A stretch of DNA of 64,000 bases from Anseranas semipalmata (taxonomy: Eukaryota > Chordata > Aves > Anseriformes > Anseranatidae), in assembly GCA_013399115.1 (NCBI GenBank), contig VXAA01004297.1, forward strand, positions 333,998 to 397,997. Reading direction: 5' to 3'. Position 1 is the stretch's first letter. Each line of letters begins with the position of its first letter. This document shows, piece after piece, positions 23,810-36,940 of the stretch. Under the pieces are notes generated by a model. The model was not told the origin of the DNA. It was given only the letters and a program-made list of their open reading frames with translations, and searched no databases. Position numbers and translations under genes: made by a program.

Positions 23810-26800
23810 CTTAAAGACAGAAAACAAACAAAAAGGAGCTATTTTAGAGGAAAATCTCTTACATTTAAGAAGTAACATATTTAGACAAGTGATTGGAAAA
23901 CGGTAGTGGCATCACCTTGATTTTTTATCTGACCAACTTCCCCTGTAAATAGATAGGAAAAACACACCAACCCAAGGAAGTCTTTGGAGACATTAATGAC
24001 AGCTAAATATTAATCAGACATTTTGTCTTCATCGTTCTGTCTGAAATTAATTGCCTGGCTGTAATTGAACCAAAGCTCTCTGTACCTACGGAGGTCATGT
24101 CCTCCTATGTATCCCTCCTAATAACGTTTCAGGAAATAAAACCATCACTCTTTTTTTGCTAGCAAAATATATCTGTAAATCTAGTTAAAACAAATACCTG
24201 TGTTTCCTTTGCATTTGGAATCAATCTTAACTTTTATTCTAGAGGCTATTAACCAGGAACCACCTGAATAAATATCCTGAATAAATTTTCTTTCTCTTGG
24301 ATCCACCATTCAAAGAAACATGTTTAAATTAATTTACATGACATTCATCTTCCTTCTATTCAATCACTATAATTATTAATAAAGAAATTAATAAAATCAG
24401 GACATTTGTGAAATCATGATTTCTTTCCGTTTAACAGCATGACTTTCAAAAACAACACTCAGAAGAAAGCGTGTAAACAGCAGAGAACACCTGCAATGCT
24501 CATTTACTAAAATCTGTCAAGTGGAATATCCAGCACAAGTATACCCAGCAGTTCATCCTAGCCTGTTGGTGTAGTTGCTGCAACAAAACACCCATACTTG
24601 CCCAGCCATTCATGCCAACACAAAAACTCTGAAATACTATTTCTTCTATGACTTTTCCCTTTTCCATACATGCAACTTTCACCACATTTACTCCCTTCCC
24701 CAACAGACCAGTTACAGCACAGAACCCACTGATTTATGGGCAACTGCTTTTTTTCAGGGTCTGATCACGAAACATGTAGCTCTGCTGTCATTACTCTTAG
24801 ATAACAAAACGAATAATATGATTACTTACAAACTACTAATGGGAAGTAAAGAGCAGGAGCCCAGGAAGAACAAAACTGCATTAAAAGTGTAACACAGCAA
24901 ACACTTAATATGTATCCAGATAAACTATCATAAATGATTCAGTCAACAACATCTGCTGCATTATCAGAAGACTGAACTGAGAGAACAGGAAGATGGTAAA
25001 CGGCACCAGAGCCAAGAGTTTAATCATGGCACAATCCCACTGCCATCAAAAATAGGGCTATTACTATGCAATTTAAGCACGATCTTCATCCAAGTACGAA
25101 CTGATGGCTTCAGGAACTTTCACAGGTGCTGTTAGCAGCTCACACCACCTTGAAGTCTTCGGTTTTCTGATACTCACCATGTGAAGAAAACATCTCTTCC
25201 TATGCACGTCATAACATCTACTGGTGCTTACAACTACTCTTTCAGTCCCCAGCTATACTTTTGAGTTCATTATTTACAGACTCACTTTCCTCACCCCATT
25301 TAAACAATTCGTGCCTTCGACGTACTATCCTTTTAGAGAAATTAGGCAGAGACTTGGAACAACTCAGGCTGATGTTACTCTGCCAACCATAGGCTCTACT
25401 TTTACAATTCGATTTTCTCTGTGAGTCGTATCAGGAGGGCAGCAAGCCTGGTCGATTTTTTTTTGTTAATGCAAGAAAATTATTCGCCTTTCAATTTAGT
25501 CTCTTTCTTTGCCTTTTTTTCCTCTCCAAAAATAAGGCCTATAATTCTGATTTAATTTAATGCTTTTAAAAAAAAGAAAGTCTGAAGCCATCAGAGTACT
25601 GTAGAACACTGCCAGGGAAAAAGAATAAGAAGCCGGAGCTGCCTCCAGCTGTGAAAGTTACTACTGCACACACAACACACACATTTACTTGAAAACTCAG
25701 CCAATGCTCCATTAGTTAACTTAACATAGTTAATACTTCTTAATGTGAAAAGGTCAGTTTTATAACCAGAATACAACAGATATTTAAAAGCAAAGCCTAA
25801 CCAGAACAATAAGAGTAGTTACAACAGTAAACATTTCTGAACCAAAGTTTGATAAAACTTAGCATTTTACTATTACATACATTCATATTATTTCATGAAT
25901 TTAAATAAATGTTTACAAGAAGTCATGAATGTTATTATAATTTTCACATAATGATCATGTTACCACAAAAAAAAAAACACCACACACACAATAAGCAAAT
26001 CACTAGATTTCCCCCCATGACTTTATATTTCTATACAGGTTTTATACTTGTATTTAGATTACATTGTAATATCCATATAATTAGATCATTATTACATTAC
26101 AGTTAATACACAATTACAATACTTTATTATATCAAATTCATTTCTAATTTGAATGTGTTCAAAAATCACCAAGAGAACCCTATCCAAAAGTGTGAACACG
26201 TTTTTATTACAATCCTCCTTTTAGCTTCCAGCTTAGACACTTTAAACTTTGTTATAGAGGAAAGGTATTTATTTTTTAAGCACGTCACCAAGCAAAAAGC
26301 CACAAAAGTAACCGAGCCATTAATGTGACAGTCACCCACAGGGAACATCACACGAGTAACGGAAACTTCTACTCTCAAGCTTCTCAAAATGTCATCATGG
26401 TTGAGAAGCTTGTTCCTGTCCATTAAAATGAAGAAAGATAAACTCTTTCAGATAATCAACGCAACTCCTGAAATATTTTTTCCAAGTGTTTCAGGGTATA
26501 AGGCAGCAGTTTGCTTTACCATTCAATAGCACGTGGATCCTTATCAAGGACTGCTGTGAGGTCACCAGCACGAGAGCAACACTCCTGCTGCTGTGAAGTG
26601 CCATCCGCATCAACCAGTAAGACCAAACATGACCAGCAAGACCGGGTACTGCACAATCAGGCACTCCGACATCCAAGTCAAATGGCTCACTTAGAACGTA
26701 AAGGTAAAATTTAGAAAGCAAAATTCTGTTCTGACGGATCTGCAGCAGCACGCGGGACAGAAACATGTACCGCCATCCCACCTGGGCACCAGCGCCCACA

Positions 26801-28010
26801 GGCAGCACTGATATGGGTGTGCACGAGGAGAAAAAAACCCTGTGCCTCTATGCCATGTAAAGAATGTACGATGAAAGGATAAACCCTCATTTTCACCCTA
26901 AAGAGTTAAAATGCGTCAAATATTATCTTCAAAGACCTTGGAATACATTCACAGTCCCAAAGTACCTCTTAAGTGACAATTCGTCCAAGCCACAGGCTTA
27001 TATACGAATAATAGCACTGTTGCTGCAACACACATACTGAGATCTTGTCTAAGTGGACAGAGTAGTTTTGTAATACCAGCAAAACATGCCCATGCTATGA
27101 TGAAGAGCATACAACTAGTTCTCAAAACAGATCTTTGCTTCCCTCTGGTGCAGTGGAGAAGTTCTCCCCAAAACTACCCTCGTAATCTCACAGGCAAGTG
27201 TCACAACCTTCGTGCTGGCACTGCGCAAGGCGAGACTGATCCTAAAATGGGATATGGGCTAGAAAACAACCCCTGCAGCTCCACATCCCACCCCTGCACT
27301 CATTACAATGCCCACAAATTCTCTTCTTCCGCAGCCTACCACTTTCTTGCCTGCCAGCACCCCTTTCAAAGGACAGAGTTAAGGAACAGACGTGCCCGTC
27401 TGCCACAAACAGAGGGGGAGGCCGATGGCACAACTGCAGAAGCTGTTGCAGCTTCAGAACCCACCATTGCATTACTGAGAAGAATATGAAAGCTGTGGTA
27501 GCAGCAACAGTTACAGTTGTTGAAATGATTTCCTGTTCCCTGCCTGTTCAGCACTCAGAGGTGAGGAGATGCGGCAGATGAGAACACCAAAATGGGCAGC
27601 AAGACTAAGCTACTGTTTCAGAAGGGCTTTCCAGGGAACAACTGCACCCCTTGGCCTGCTATTCTGGGCCCCAGACTCAAGCATTGACTTGTGAGAGGAC
27701 CTCACTGCCAACACCAGCTGATGAACAGTGACTACAGAAGCTCAGATTAACTCAGGACGTTTTTCTGGGGATCCCTAGTGAACACACATCAGAGCTGCAG
27801 AAGAAACATGCCATGTAGCCGCTTCTTTTTTTTTTTTTTTACCATTATCTTCTTCAAACTTCCCCAAACCAGCTGTTATAAGGCAGCCACACCACCTTCA
27901 TACAGACAAATTAACTGCTAGGGGCTACTATAACGGCATGAAATACGCATGAACTATCTTTTAATGCTGATATGCAAGATCTGTGAGTGTTTAAACAATA
28001 ACTGATGTGC
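23810..28010. other. UBAC2 intron 1, left part, no gene seen
   Basis: Intron sequence between exon 2 and the inferred exon 1. It has only short chance-like frames. A perfect inverted repeat at 26376-26412 is listed separately. Confidence 0.6.
26376..26412. repeat. Perfect 12-bp inverted repeat (hairpin)
   Basis: CAAGCTTCTCAA (26376-26387) is followed by a 13-base loop and its exact reverse complement TTGAGAAGCTTG (26401-26412). Outside the arms a further GGAA (26361-26364) and TTCC (26413-26416) could pair across an internal loop. The role is unknown. Confidence 0.85.
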
Positions 28011-28044
28011 ATCTGAATGGACAACACTTCCCAAATCAAATGCA

Positions 28045-28229
28045 CTGGTGGAACAGGCTGCCCAGAGAAGCTGTGGATGCCCCATCCCTGGAAGTGTTCA
28101 AGGCCAGGTTGGATGGGGCTTTGGGCAACCTGGTCTGGTGGGAGGTGTCCCTGCCCATGGCAGGGGTTGGAACCAGACGATCTTTAAGGTCCCTTCCAAC
28201 CCAAACCATTCTATGATTCTATGATTCTG
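28045..28229 (+). mobile_element. CR1 3'-end fragment, sense
   Basis: Contains the last codons of CR1 ORF2 (NRLPREAVDAPSLEVFKARL at about 28051-28110), the 3' UTR with the ggttggaaccagacgatc-type motif, and the terminal repeat ATTCTATGATTCTATGATTCTG at 28208-28229. It is strongly 5'-truncated. Confidence 0.93.
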
Positions 28230-31200
28230 TATTTTGTTGTTGTTGTTTTTCCTGCATTCAGCACTCATGCAGATATTCATCTATGCGCTCCAAGATCTGG
28301 CCAAGAAGCTGCAGAGGGTTCACTTGCCTAAAGTGACATTTCAAAATGACTGGAGTTTTCAAGGACTTTTGCCCATTTTTTTCCCTTCAGATGCAAGTTT
28401 GCTAGCACATCAAACAGAGATACCATTAACAGCATAAACATTTCCTTTTGAATGCTCGGAAACCTTGCTTATCCTTTATTGTAATGGTTAATGAAACCCA
28501 CCATCAACTATTTATATCTGAAAAGAATTTTTTAAGTCTTTCCTAGACACCATGTGCTTTTGTGAGACTGGAGTAATCTTACTAGATCAGAGGAATAAAG
28601 CTTGTCTTTACTATAAGCAAGCACCGAGTCCTTAACAGTAGCTGAGAGCAAATCAGAGCATGCTATGGAGGAGGGACAACAAGAGACACCAACACGTGTC
28701 ACGCTATTTGAGGAATGTGGAAGATGCCACAAGACTGCACACCAGCTGTGAGGATGGAACTTCACCACGTGGTAATTTTTCAGAGTTTGGTCGATCCAGT
28801 TTAAGTATTTTTCCAGTACTTCATCCTTTGGAAAAAAACATGCAATACTGGAGGACGCTGCAAAAATACTGAAGCTACTGGTGCCTGGAAGTATTACATG
28901 ACTGAATGAAATATTCTGGGTCAGAAAAGCAACTCTTGCCCTTGGTCTAGGCACAGAGAACAGACACAGGAAGGGGATACTGTGCTCAGACTGTCACTTC
29001 ACAGCGTACTCTGGTGGCTAATCATTGTGATGCCTGCAAGTGAACACAGCAGTAAGAGTATCACTGCAGGGATGATTTTTCATCAAAAGCTCATAAACTT
29101 AATGCAAAAGTTGTGGGGTGAGTCATGTTAGTACAGGACAAGAGAAATCCAGCCTACACTCCTGGTCAAGGCTTTATGGTCCCCAAGACCAAAGGATTTC
29201 AGCCTTGCAGAGGAAACACATTCGGCAGGAAGAAAGTCAGTAAAGAAACCAACGGTGATCATGTTTTAAATCTATTTTCACAAGACGCAGGTAAGACTGG
29301 AATCAAACCAGTTACCTACACAGTGACTGTTTAAGAAGCTGCTGGCTTTAGCCTAGGTCACAAACTACAACATCTACAAAAAGAATAAAAAACTAAGACA
29401 ACCCTTGTTTTTAAAAGGAACATTTGAAAAAAAAAAAAAAAACAGAAAGTGAAACAGGTTGAAATTAACCAAAACATTTATCTGGTTGAGCAGCCTCTTC
29501 TTCCTCCCAACCACAGAGCACATTACCATACTACTATTAGTATACAGTGTCGGAAATGTCAGGTATGGCTACACCACAACACTGTGGAGATCCCCAAGCT
29601 AGCTTGAAACGAGCTCGCTCTGCACCAGAAGCAGAATAGCCACATTTCTGCAGCGTGCAGTGACTGGCTAATCGAACTCCTGTGGCTGCACTGCTCCCAG
29701 GACTCAAGCTAATATTTTGAGCTATGTTGCACCGTAGCATGCTGATGTACAAGCTAATTTGTTTTCCCAGATAGTACTGTACTGCCTAATATTGTCAGGC
29801 ACACAAGCCTGATATTTCAATACATACTTCATTTTTCCTTCAGTCATACCACAAAGCATCAGCTGATGTACCTTCATTATTCTCCTAATGCCTGCACACA
29901 ACACGCTTCAATCTTGCAGGTTATGCAAGCAGAGGAGCACAACATTGCGTTCTTGCCTTGGGGATACTCAACAAGCTGTTCGCATTACACCACAAGGTTC
30001 ACAGAGAGGTAAAAGCATAAGTTGCGTTAGAGGAAACTCTTACATGCAAGTTCAGAGGACTCCACTCCCTACTACTACACAAAGTAGTTTATGTGTAGTA
30101 GGCAAAATAGTCAAATATTGTCCAGATGTAGCAAGTGGACATGCTCTAAACCACACACTTGGATTTTTCTGTAATAAAAATGAAAGACTAGCTCTAATTA
30201 ACTCTCCCAGTAAACCCATGCACACTGTTGAACATAGCACGAAGAACACTGGAATGGGGTATTACAACATCTGCAGAAAACCTTGGTGTTGTTCTTACAG
30301 GTGTAAGTTGTCGGAAAGGCCTTGGTGTCTTATACTGGAAAGTTTTCTGGGTATCAGAACTTTGCTCCCAGGACTCGGCATGTTGGAGAATAAGCAGCAA
30401 ATACAGCTAAGCAGCACTGCAGTGATCAAATGGCCAGCCTGGTGTCAGCCTTGATGCACTCACGCTCGCCTTTGCAGAGCCACTGAAGTGTTTCAGTAGC
30501 ATTACTCACGGGACTCGAGCTGCTGGCAAAATGCAACATAAGAAACCAGGCTGGGTCTAGCACCACGGCCCACCTCTCAAGACCCTCCTGAAACCCTGGT
30601 GTTGGAGCATGCTTCCTGAGCACACTGCAACCGTTCTTCACAAGTGAACTCAGCTCCAGCTGGGTTCGCGCTTTCCTAAGTCATTTGAGTATGCCTGTGC
30701 TGGGCCTCCGCTATGCAGAGTCGTTGGCTTTATTTTCCTTCCCAGGGCACACCAGTTCCTTCAATATTCCAAACAGTAGAAACAGTTTCCCCTAATGAGG
30801 GCAAACAGTCTTTGTCCTTTGAGATGGTGTTCTCCCTTGTCTCCTGATTTCCATCTCTTGTAGCTGTAACATGTACCAGTTACGTCTATTTTTACAACTC
30901 CTCAACCAAAATCCTGTGCGTAGGTGTGTCATCGGCTCCCGGAGCAGTCATCTGCTATACCTGATACTGCCTGTTCGGAATTCAGCAGATCACTCCCAGC
31001 AAAGGACCTACTTGTCTGAACTGGCTCACATGCATCCAGGGTCGGACCGCTTGTTTGTTGGAAGGGTTTGCTTTTATATACGTCTCTTTTATGTCATTTT
31101 TCAAGAATCTCTCTATCTACGCATGTGATTTTAAAGGGTACTGAACTGGGATACAAAATACTAGAGAAGCACTTTATATAAGAACTCATCTTAACCACAC

Positions 31201-34163
31201 TACTCAAAATCACGAGACCTTATTAAGAAGCACATGGACGAGGTCAAGGACTTCATTACACACACAGGTCCAATTACTCAGGCATTATTTATGAGAAAGT
31301 CTAACTTCATCACAAGTGGTCAAGCTTGAGAGTAATATCTGAAGCTGAATCTGTGATGAAGCGCTTAAAAGTTTTGAATGTTCCTCGGATGTAGATAATA
31401 TCGTTCATGAAAGGAACTTTTCTGCACAGCCACCTAACACAGCGCAGCATCTGCCAGCACCCGTAGTACAGAGATCATCCATAAAGTTATCTCAAGGCAA
31501 GTAATACAGCAATAGTTTGCACTTGCTAGTAAGTTTGAAAAATACTGTTTGCTCAGCATAGCAGTGGTACTTGAGCAGAAATAAAATTTGACCATCAACC
31601 ATGCGAAGATCAATGTCCCAAAAAGAGCTAAAGGCTCTATCTATGGCTAGATCTAGATAAGTTTTTTCAGACCGTTTTAACAACTGACTCTAAATACTGC
31701 AACAACTGCCCCACCCTGAATGAGGAATAAAAATAATCAGGACGTCTATAGTATATAAGTGGACTTCTTAAAATGTGATAAAAGGAAGCTACAGTGTCTT
31801 CCTCACATGTTTTCTAGAATCAGTATGCTAGTGTATTGCTAAGTGGTATCTGTCTACCAAAGTTCAGTCATCTTCTGCCACATTTTATCATATTACATCT
31901 GGAATATTAAACAATAACTTCACTCTAACAAGCACATTAGCTTTTTATTTGACTTATAAGCTACCTTCTTTTAAGCACGCAAGTTACCATGCCTGGGACA
32001 TAACAAAAGACAGAATCAACTACAACATGAATCCAAGGTCCATTAATTTTTACAGCAAGAGGAATAACGGTTGATGAAAAATGCCTCCTCACCCAAAACT
32101 TAATGTTCTAATCAACTCATTCTACACAATGAGGGTGAAAACTAAGATCTGTTTAAAACTCCTACTTAGCAAGCAACTTCAAAATACCTTAATCATGTCA
32201 GACTCTCCCTGTAGCTTGAAAGAAAAGTTTTGTTTTTATCCAAACATCAAGAGATGAGACAGGCAGCCTAGAAACACTAGAAGGCAGGATGCAAGAAAGG
32301 GAAAGTGGCTAATGGAGTATCAGCCAAAAGGAGATGTGCTTCATAGAACACTGATCATGAATTTCATCTATGCACTGCACTGAATACAATGTAAGGATTC
32401 TCAAGTTATTTCACTCATTTAGACATCTAATGACAACACAGACTATTAAATCATTCTTTGCATTGTTTCCACAGTCTGCTATAGTCCACTTTCATTTTGG
32501 TTTATTCTAAAATTAGCAAAAGAAATAATAAAGAATTCAAAGAACATGGATAATAACATCCTAGTCCAAGATTCTACTAACCTTCATTAGATCATTATTA
32601 CCAGATGAAGTAAAAGGTTTAAAACCAGCTGCAATTGCTGTCACTAAGACTTACTGGTTACCCTCCTATCTCTTTCAGAAAAGGATTAAATGCAATTTCA
32701 AGAATTAATTAACCATAAAAATTTACAAGAACAAAAATACTTCAAATGAGTTAAATAATTATATAGGTTCCGATAAAAAGTTTCAAAATAAAAAGTTTTT
32801 AAAAAGGTGATTGGGCCAAACCACTATAGGCTCGCTTCTAGAAAACTGTCCCTGGCACCCTTGTCAGAATACTTTGCAAAAGAAGCTCATTAAGAATCAC
32901 ATTACCAAAATCCAGTAGAGCTCTGGGGTCATTTGTTGTTTGTTTGTTTTGGCATTGCTAAAGATGGGAACTCTGCAGGAAGAAGTGGAAACAAGGCAAT
33001 GGTGACAAAAAGAACACAGTAACCCCTGGTATTTTTACCATCACATCTATGTCAGAGGATGCTAAAACCCCTACTCTGCCAGAAATAAAATCAACAAGTC
33101 GGTCACTTTTTAAAATGACCCAAGATACACGTGGCTATAAAAAAGCTTAGTATTACTAAGTTTCACCCATCTGTATTACTATATGGCTCGAACCGAACTT
33201 TATAGATGTTAAGAAGTCCGTCAGAGGTGGCACACTGGGCTACAGGAGCCTTCTTCCTGACCTGGCACCATCCTTCTTATCACTGTCAAATCACGTGTCT
33301 GGTTATCTTATCCAGGGTCTCTGATACAGGCTCATTTATCTGCTAACTGCCCCAGCAAACAGTCGGCATTGCCCTTCTGCCCGAGGTCACAGCTCTCAAG
33401 ACGCAGCCAGCAGAACAGGACACACGCACACGTGTGCTCCCCTGGTGCCACATCAGGCAGCTGAGCTTGCACCCGCCTTCATTAACCATCACGTTCTGCT
33501 CATCAGCGTCTGAGTCCCACACGGCTGCCAGCCAGACGCTTCTGCTACAAAGGCAGAAACAAAAATCTGAGGGCACAGGGACATCTTAAACTGTCACAGC
33601 TGTGCACTAGGTGAGCATATGTCACTGCCACCTAAATCCACACCTCTACTAGAGTTTGTCAGCATAGCTATAGCAGGCAAGTTATTGTCAAAAGTTACTT
33701 TAGGACAGTCAACAGGTGAGTTCATTAAGAGTATGCGTTGTACCAGTTTCCCAGAGGAAAAATAAAAGAAGAGGGTAAACCATGTACTTTGTACAAGTAA
33801 AATGGCATCTCCTCTGGGCTTTTCTCCTAGCACAGCTGTTTCTTATGACTACAATTTTCCACTCATCCTTCCGATGGACTTATCTTGGAAAAACTTTAAA
33901 ATATGGACGGTGACTTTCCACACATTCAGCCAAACAAGGATACTTTTCACCCCACGTTCTTTCTCACAGAACTATGCACAGACTCATGCCACCAAAGGGT
34001 AACAGTATCTGGGGAAAAAAAGTCAAAAACCAGGAGCTGAGAATCAACTGCAGCGTTATCAGATCCCCCTGCAGAAATACTCCCCCCTCCTTCGGATGCC
34101 TCAAGCAGAATGCAGCTAACCTTAATTCTGCCGTCCCACAAAGGGGCTCAAACGACGGAGGTT
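28230..34163. other. UBAC2 intron 1, right part, no gene recognised
   Basis: About 5.9 kb with homopolymer tracts (for example A near 29428) and a 188-codon plus-strand open frame at 29888-30454. That frame has no recognisable domain and biased, low-information composition. I do not call it a gene. Confidence 0.5.
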
Positions 34164-34657
34164 NNNNNNNNNNNNNNNNNNNNNNNNNNNNNNNNNNNNN
34201 NNNNNNNNNNNNNNNNNNNNNNNNNNNNNNNNNNNNNNNNNNNNNNNNNNNNNNNNNNNNNNNNNNNNNNNNNNNNNNNNNNNNNNNNNNNNNNNNNNNN
34301 NNNNNNNNNNNNNNNNNNNNNNNNNNNNNNNNNNNNNNNNNNNNNNNNNNNNNNNNNNNNNNNNNNNNNNNNNNNNNNNNNNNNNNNNNNNNNNNNNNNN
34401 NNNNNNNNNNNNNNNNNNNNNNNNNNNNNNNNNNNNNNNNNNNNNNNNNNNNNNNNNNNNNNNNNNNNNNNNNNNNNNNNNNNNNNNNNNNNNNNNNNNN
34501 NNNNNNNNNNNNNNNNNNNNNNNNNNNNNNNNNNNNNNNNNNNNNNNNNNNNNNNNNNNNNNNNNNNNNNNNNNNNNNNNNNNNNNNNNNNNNNNNNNNN
34601 NNNNNNNNNNNNNNNNNNNNNNNNNNNNNNNNNNNNNNNNNNNNNNNNNNNNNNNNN
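34164..34657. other. Assembly gap (494 N)
   Basis: An unbroken run of N. The right flank is very GC-rich with many CpGs, which is the usual reason for short-read gaps at bird CpG-island promoters. Any open frame drawn across it is meaningless. It is the probable site of UBAC2 exon 1 and promoter. Confidence 0.99.
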
Positions 34658-34865
34658 CAGCTCGAGCCGCCGCGCGGAGGTGTTGGTGGCGGAGGAAGGA
34701 CGCCCCGCAGTGCGCTGAGGGAGCCGGCGCAAGGGGAGCGGCAGTGTTTAGGCAGCTGGGGCATTTCCTCGGCCGGGAGGGATGCGCCAAGCTGGCTCCG
34801 CTGTTCCCCTCGTGGCCACGGGAGTCTGGGGCTGCGACTGATCAGTGGTGCGCTACACGGCCGTG
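34658..34865. promoter_or_regulatory. CpG-island edge next to the gap, probable UBAC2 promoter flank
   Basis: About 200 bases with dense CpG dinucleotides (for example gccgccgcgcgg at 34667), in strong contrast to the AT-rich surroundings. The position, just upstream of the expected UBAC2 exon 1 on the minus strand, fits a housekeeping-type promoter. It is cut short by a CR1 insertion starting near 34868. Confidence 0.55.
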
Positions 34866-34867
34866 CC

Positions 34868-35350
34868 ATGCAGTCACAGAATGGTCGGGGGTGGAGGGGA
34901 CCTTCAAGACCACCTGGTTCCAACCCCCTGCCAGGGGCAGGGACACCTCCCACCAGACCAGGTTGCCCAAAGCCCCATCCAGCCTGGCCTTGAACACTTC
35001 CAGGGATGGGGCATCCACAGCTTCTCTGGGCAGCCTGTGCCAGTGCCTCACCAGAACTTCCTCCTAACATCTAATCTAAATGTACCCTCGTTCAGTTTAA
35101 AGCCATTCCCCCTTGTCCCATCACTACACTCCCTGACAAAGAGTCCCTCCTCAGCTTTCCTGTAGCCCCCTTTAGGCACTGGAAGGCCGCTGTAAGGTCT
35201 CCCTGGACCTTTCCCTTCTCCACACCCCCAGCTCCCTCAGCCACTCTCCACAGAAGAGGTGCTCCAGCTCCCTGATCACCCTCATGGCCTCCTCTGGACC
35301 TGCTCCAACAGGTCCCCATCTTTCTTGTGCTGTCAGCCGCAGAGCTTCAC
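34868..35350 (-). mobile_element. CR1 3'-end fragment, antisense, beside the UBAC2 promoter region
   Basis: The minus strand carries the CR1 ORF2 end (HRLPREAVDAPSLEVFKARL near 34980-35040) and 3' UTR, ending near 34868 with the complement of the tail. It belongs to the same subfamily as the sense copy at 28045-28229. It abuts the CpG-rich flank of the assembly gap. Confidence 0.9.
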
Positions 35351-36923
35351 TCCCTTATCTACCTCGATGCATCTTCCATTTTGTGAAAGGGGGATGTACA
35401 GTAACCAAAACAGGCCGAATACATTATTTTAATTAACCCGTGGCACAGAAGGCAGGCAGATTTGCAAGGCATGTGTGTAGGCCAGACCACAAGCTGCAGC
35501 AGGGGACGCCTTGAGGCCACAGCAGAAGGCCACCCTGTTTGCATGGGGTTTGAGGGGCAGCTACTCATGACTGGTCTCGTCAGAGTGCGCGGTCAGCACT
35601 CAGACATTGCAGGAGCAGCGAAGGTCAGATAGAGCTACACAGATATAAAACATATGTTACTCCAGGTATATTCTATGTAATTACTTCCATCTTTCTAAAG
35701 ATGATTTAAAATTTAAAATTGTAGTTACTTTGGGAACGCCAAGCTCCTTACACTTTGGAAAATTACAACACCTGAGGGGAGACCTGTCTCACCCCAACTT
35801 TGGGAGTCCACAACGTGTCTACACAGGAGCCATGTGTACGTGCTCATTACAGCTAATGGAGGCATAGTCCATACATGCAGTGGAGACTAGAGAACTTTTC
35901 AGATGATGTCTATTTTGGGATGAAAAGAATTGCTCCCTGGAGTCCAGCTACTATTGAACAGAAGGCCTCTAGCTGTAACAGCATGTTAGAAACCTAGCTT
36001 GTATATAGGTATCGATATTTAAGATAGAGTGAGCCAAAATCTACCTCTGATTTCATTCAAATGTGGTGAAATTATTGGGGCACCAAATTTCAGTGAAATT
36101 TTCAAGTCCATGTAAAAATCAGAGTTTACTGAAAGAAGTCATACTATGCATTTGAAAAGTGATGATGCTCTGCTCTATGTCACAGATGTGAGTATTAGGA
36201 AGAAACAGGGCAATGTTTGTGCACTCAGCTGAACTGGCAGCCTGGAAGTCCCACTTAGCACACTGAACTGTGAGCCTCAGCTTTGAAGATTTCCCTTGAT
36301 TTATGTTCCCACAAGGTAATCATATTAGAGAGATTCTTCTCTGCAACGTTCAGCACTAGTATTGGATGAAAGTCAGAATCATTAAACGCCCAAGAGACTT
36401 AAGCGTGTATTTTGCTGAATAAGGATGCATTTGAGCAAATACTTAAGTGGTATTTTGGAAGCAGCTCTGTGGACTTGTTATCACTGACAGATACAACAAA
36501 ACTGAATGAGAAGCAGTAGCTGGCAAGCTTGTCCCAACAACATATCAAAATACATACTTGCAGATTTGTCAATACTGCTGGGATATTGGAAGCTGGATCT
36601 GGATTTATTTGCCGCTATTTTATTTAAGTCTGCAAACATATTACTGAATCTATGAAACATCTAAAGATCTAACATCTAATATCCCTGTTTCAAAAAACAT
36701 TTATTAAGTCAATTTTTCTCAGATTAGATCAGATGAGATACACGATTTGTTTTTGAGAAAACTATATACCCAGTGCTAATAAGTATACTTTCACATACCG
36801 ATTGAACGGTAGAGGAAATGTAGTTTTTGCCTTCAGACTCAGTGGCAACCAGAGACTTTATTAAAGGAGAGAGGTTTTTATCTCAGCATTGGCAGTACCA
36901 GCTGATAGCTTGTCATAAGAATT

Positions 36924-36940
36924 ATGCAAATAATTTGCAT
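36924..36940. promoter_or_regulatory. Inverted pair of POU octamer sites (perfect palindrome)
   Basis: ATGCAAAT and ATTTGCAT are separated by a single A, giving two exact consensus octamers in opposite orientation. Octamers bind Oct-1/Oct-2-type POU factors. A second partial site (CATTATTTGAAC) follows. Enhancer function is inferred only. Confidence 0.4.

Larger units (their letters stand above)
14845..34657 (-). other. UBAC2: UBAC2 gene region, 5' part (exons 1-4, partial gene)
   Basis: Three consecutive coding exons fix the gene's orientation and order. The upper limit is an inference: the missing first coding exon (about 11 residues in human) and the promoter most likely fall in the unsequenced gap at 34164-34657, whose right edge is GC- and CpG-rich. 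The gene continues leftwards beyond position 1, so the whole left part of the window is intronic to UBAC2. Confidence 0.7.

Noticed and set aside
29888..30454. 188-codon plus-strand open frame
   Set aside because: Cysteine- and serine-rich without pattern, no family match that I recognise, and a length near that expected by chance for this window.
33964..35070. Long open frames (up to 368 codons) crossing the gap
   Set aside because: They are open only because N codons are not stops. The readable ends are CR1 tail and CpG-rich sequence.
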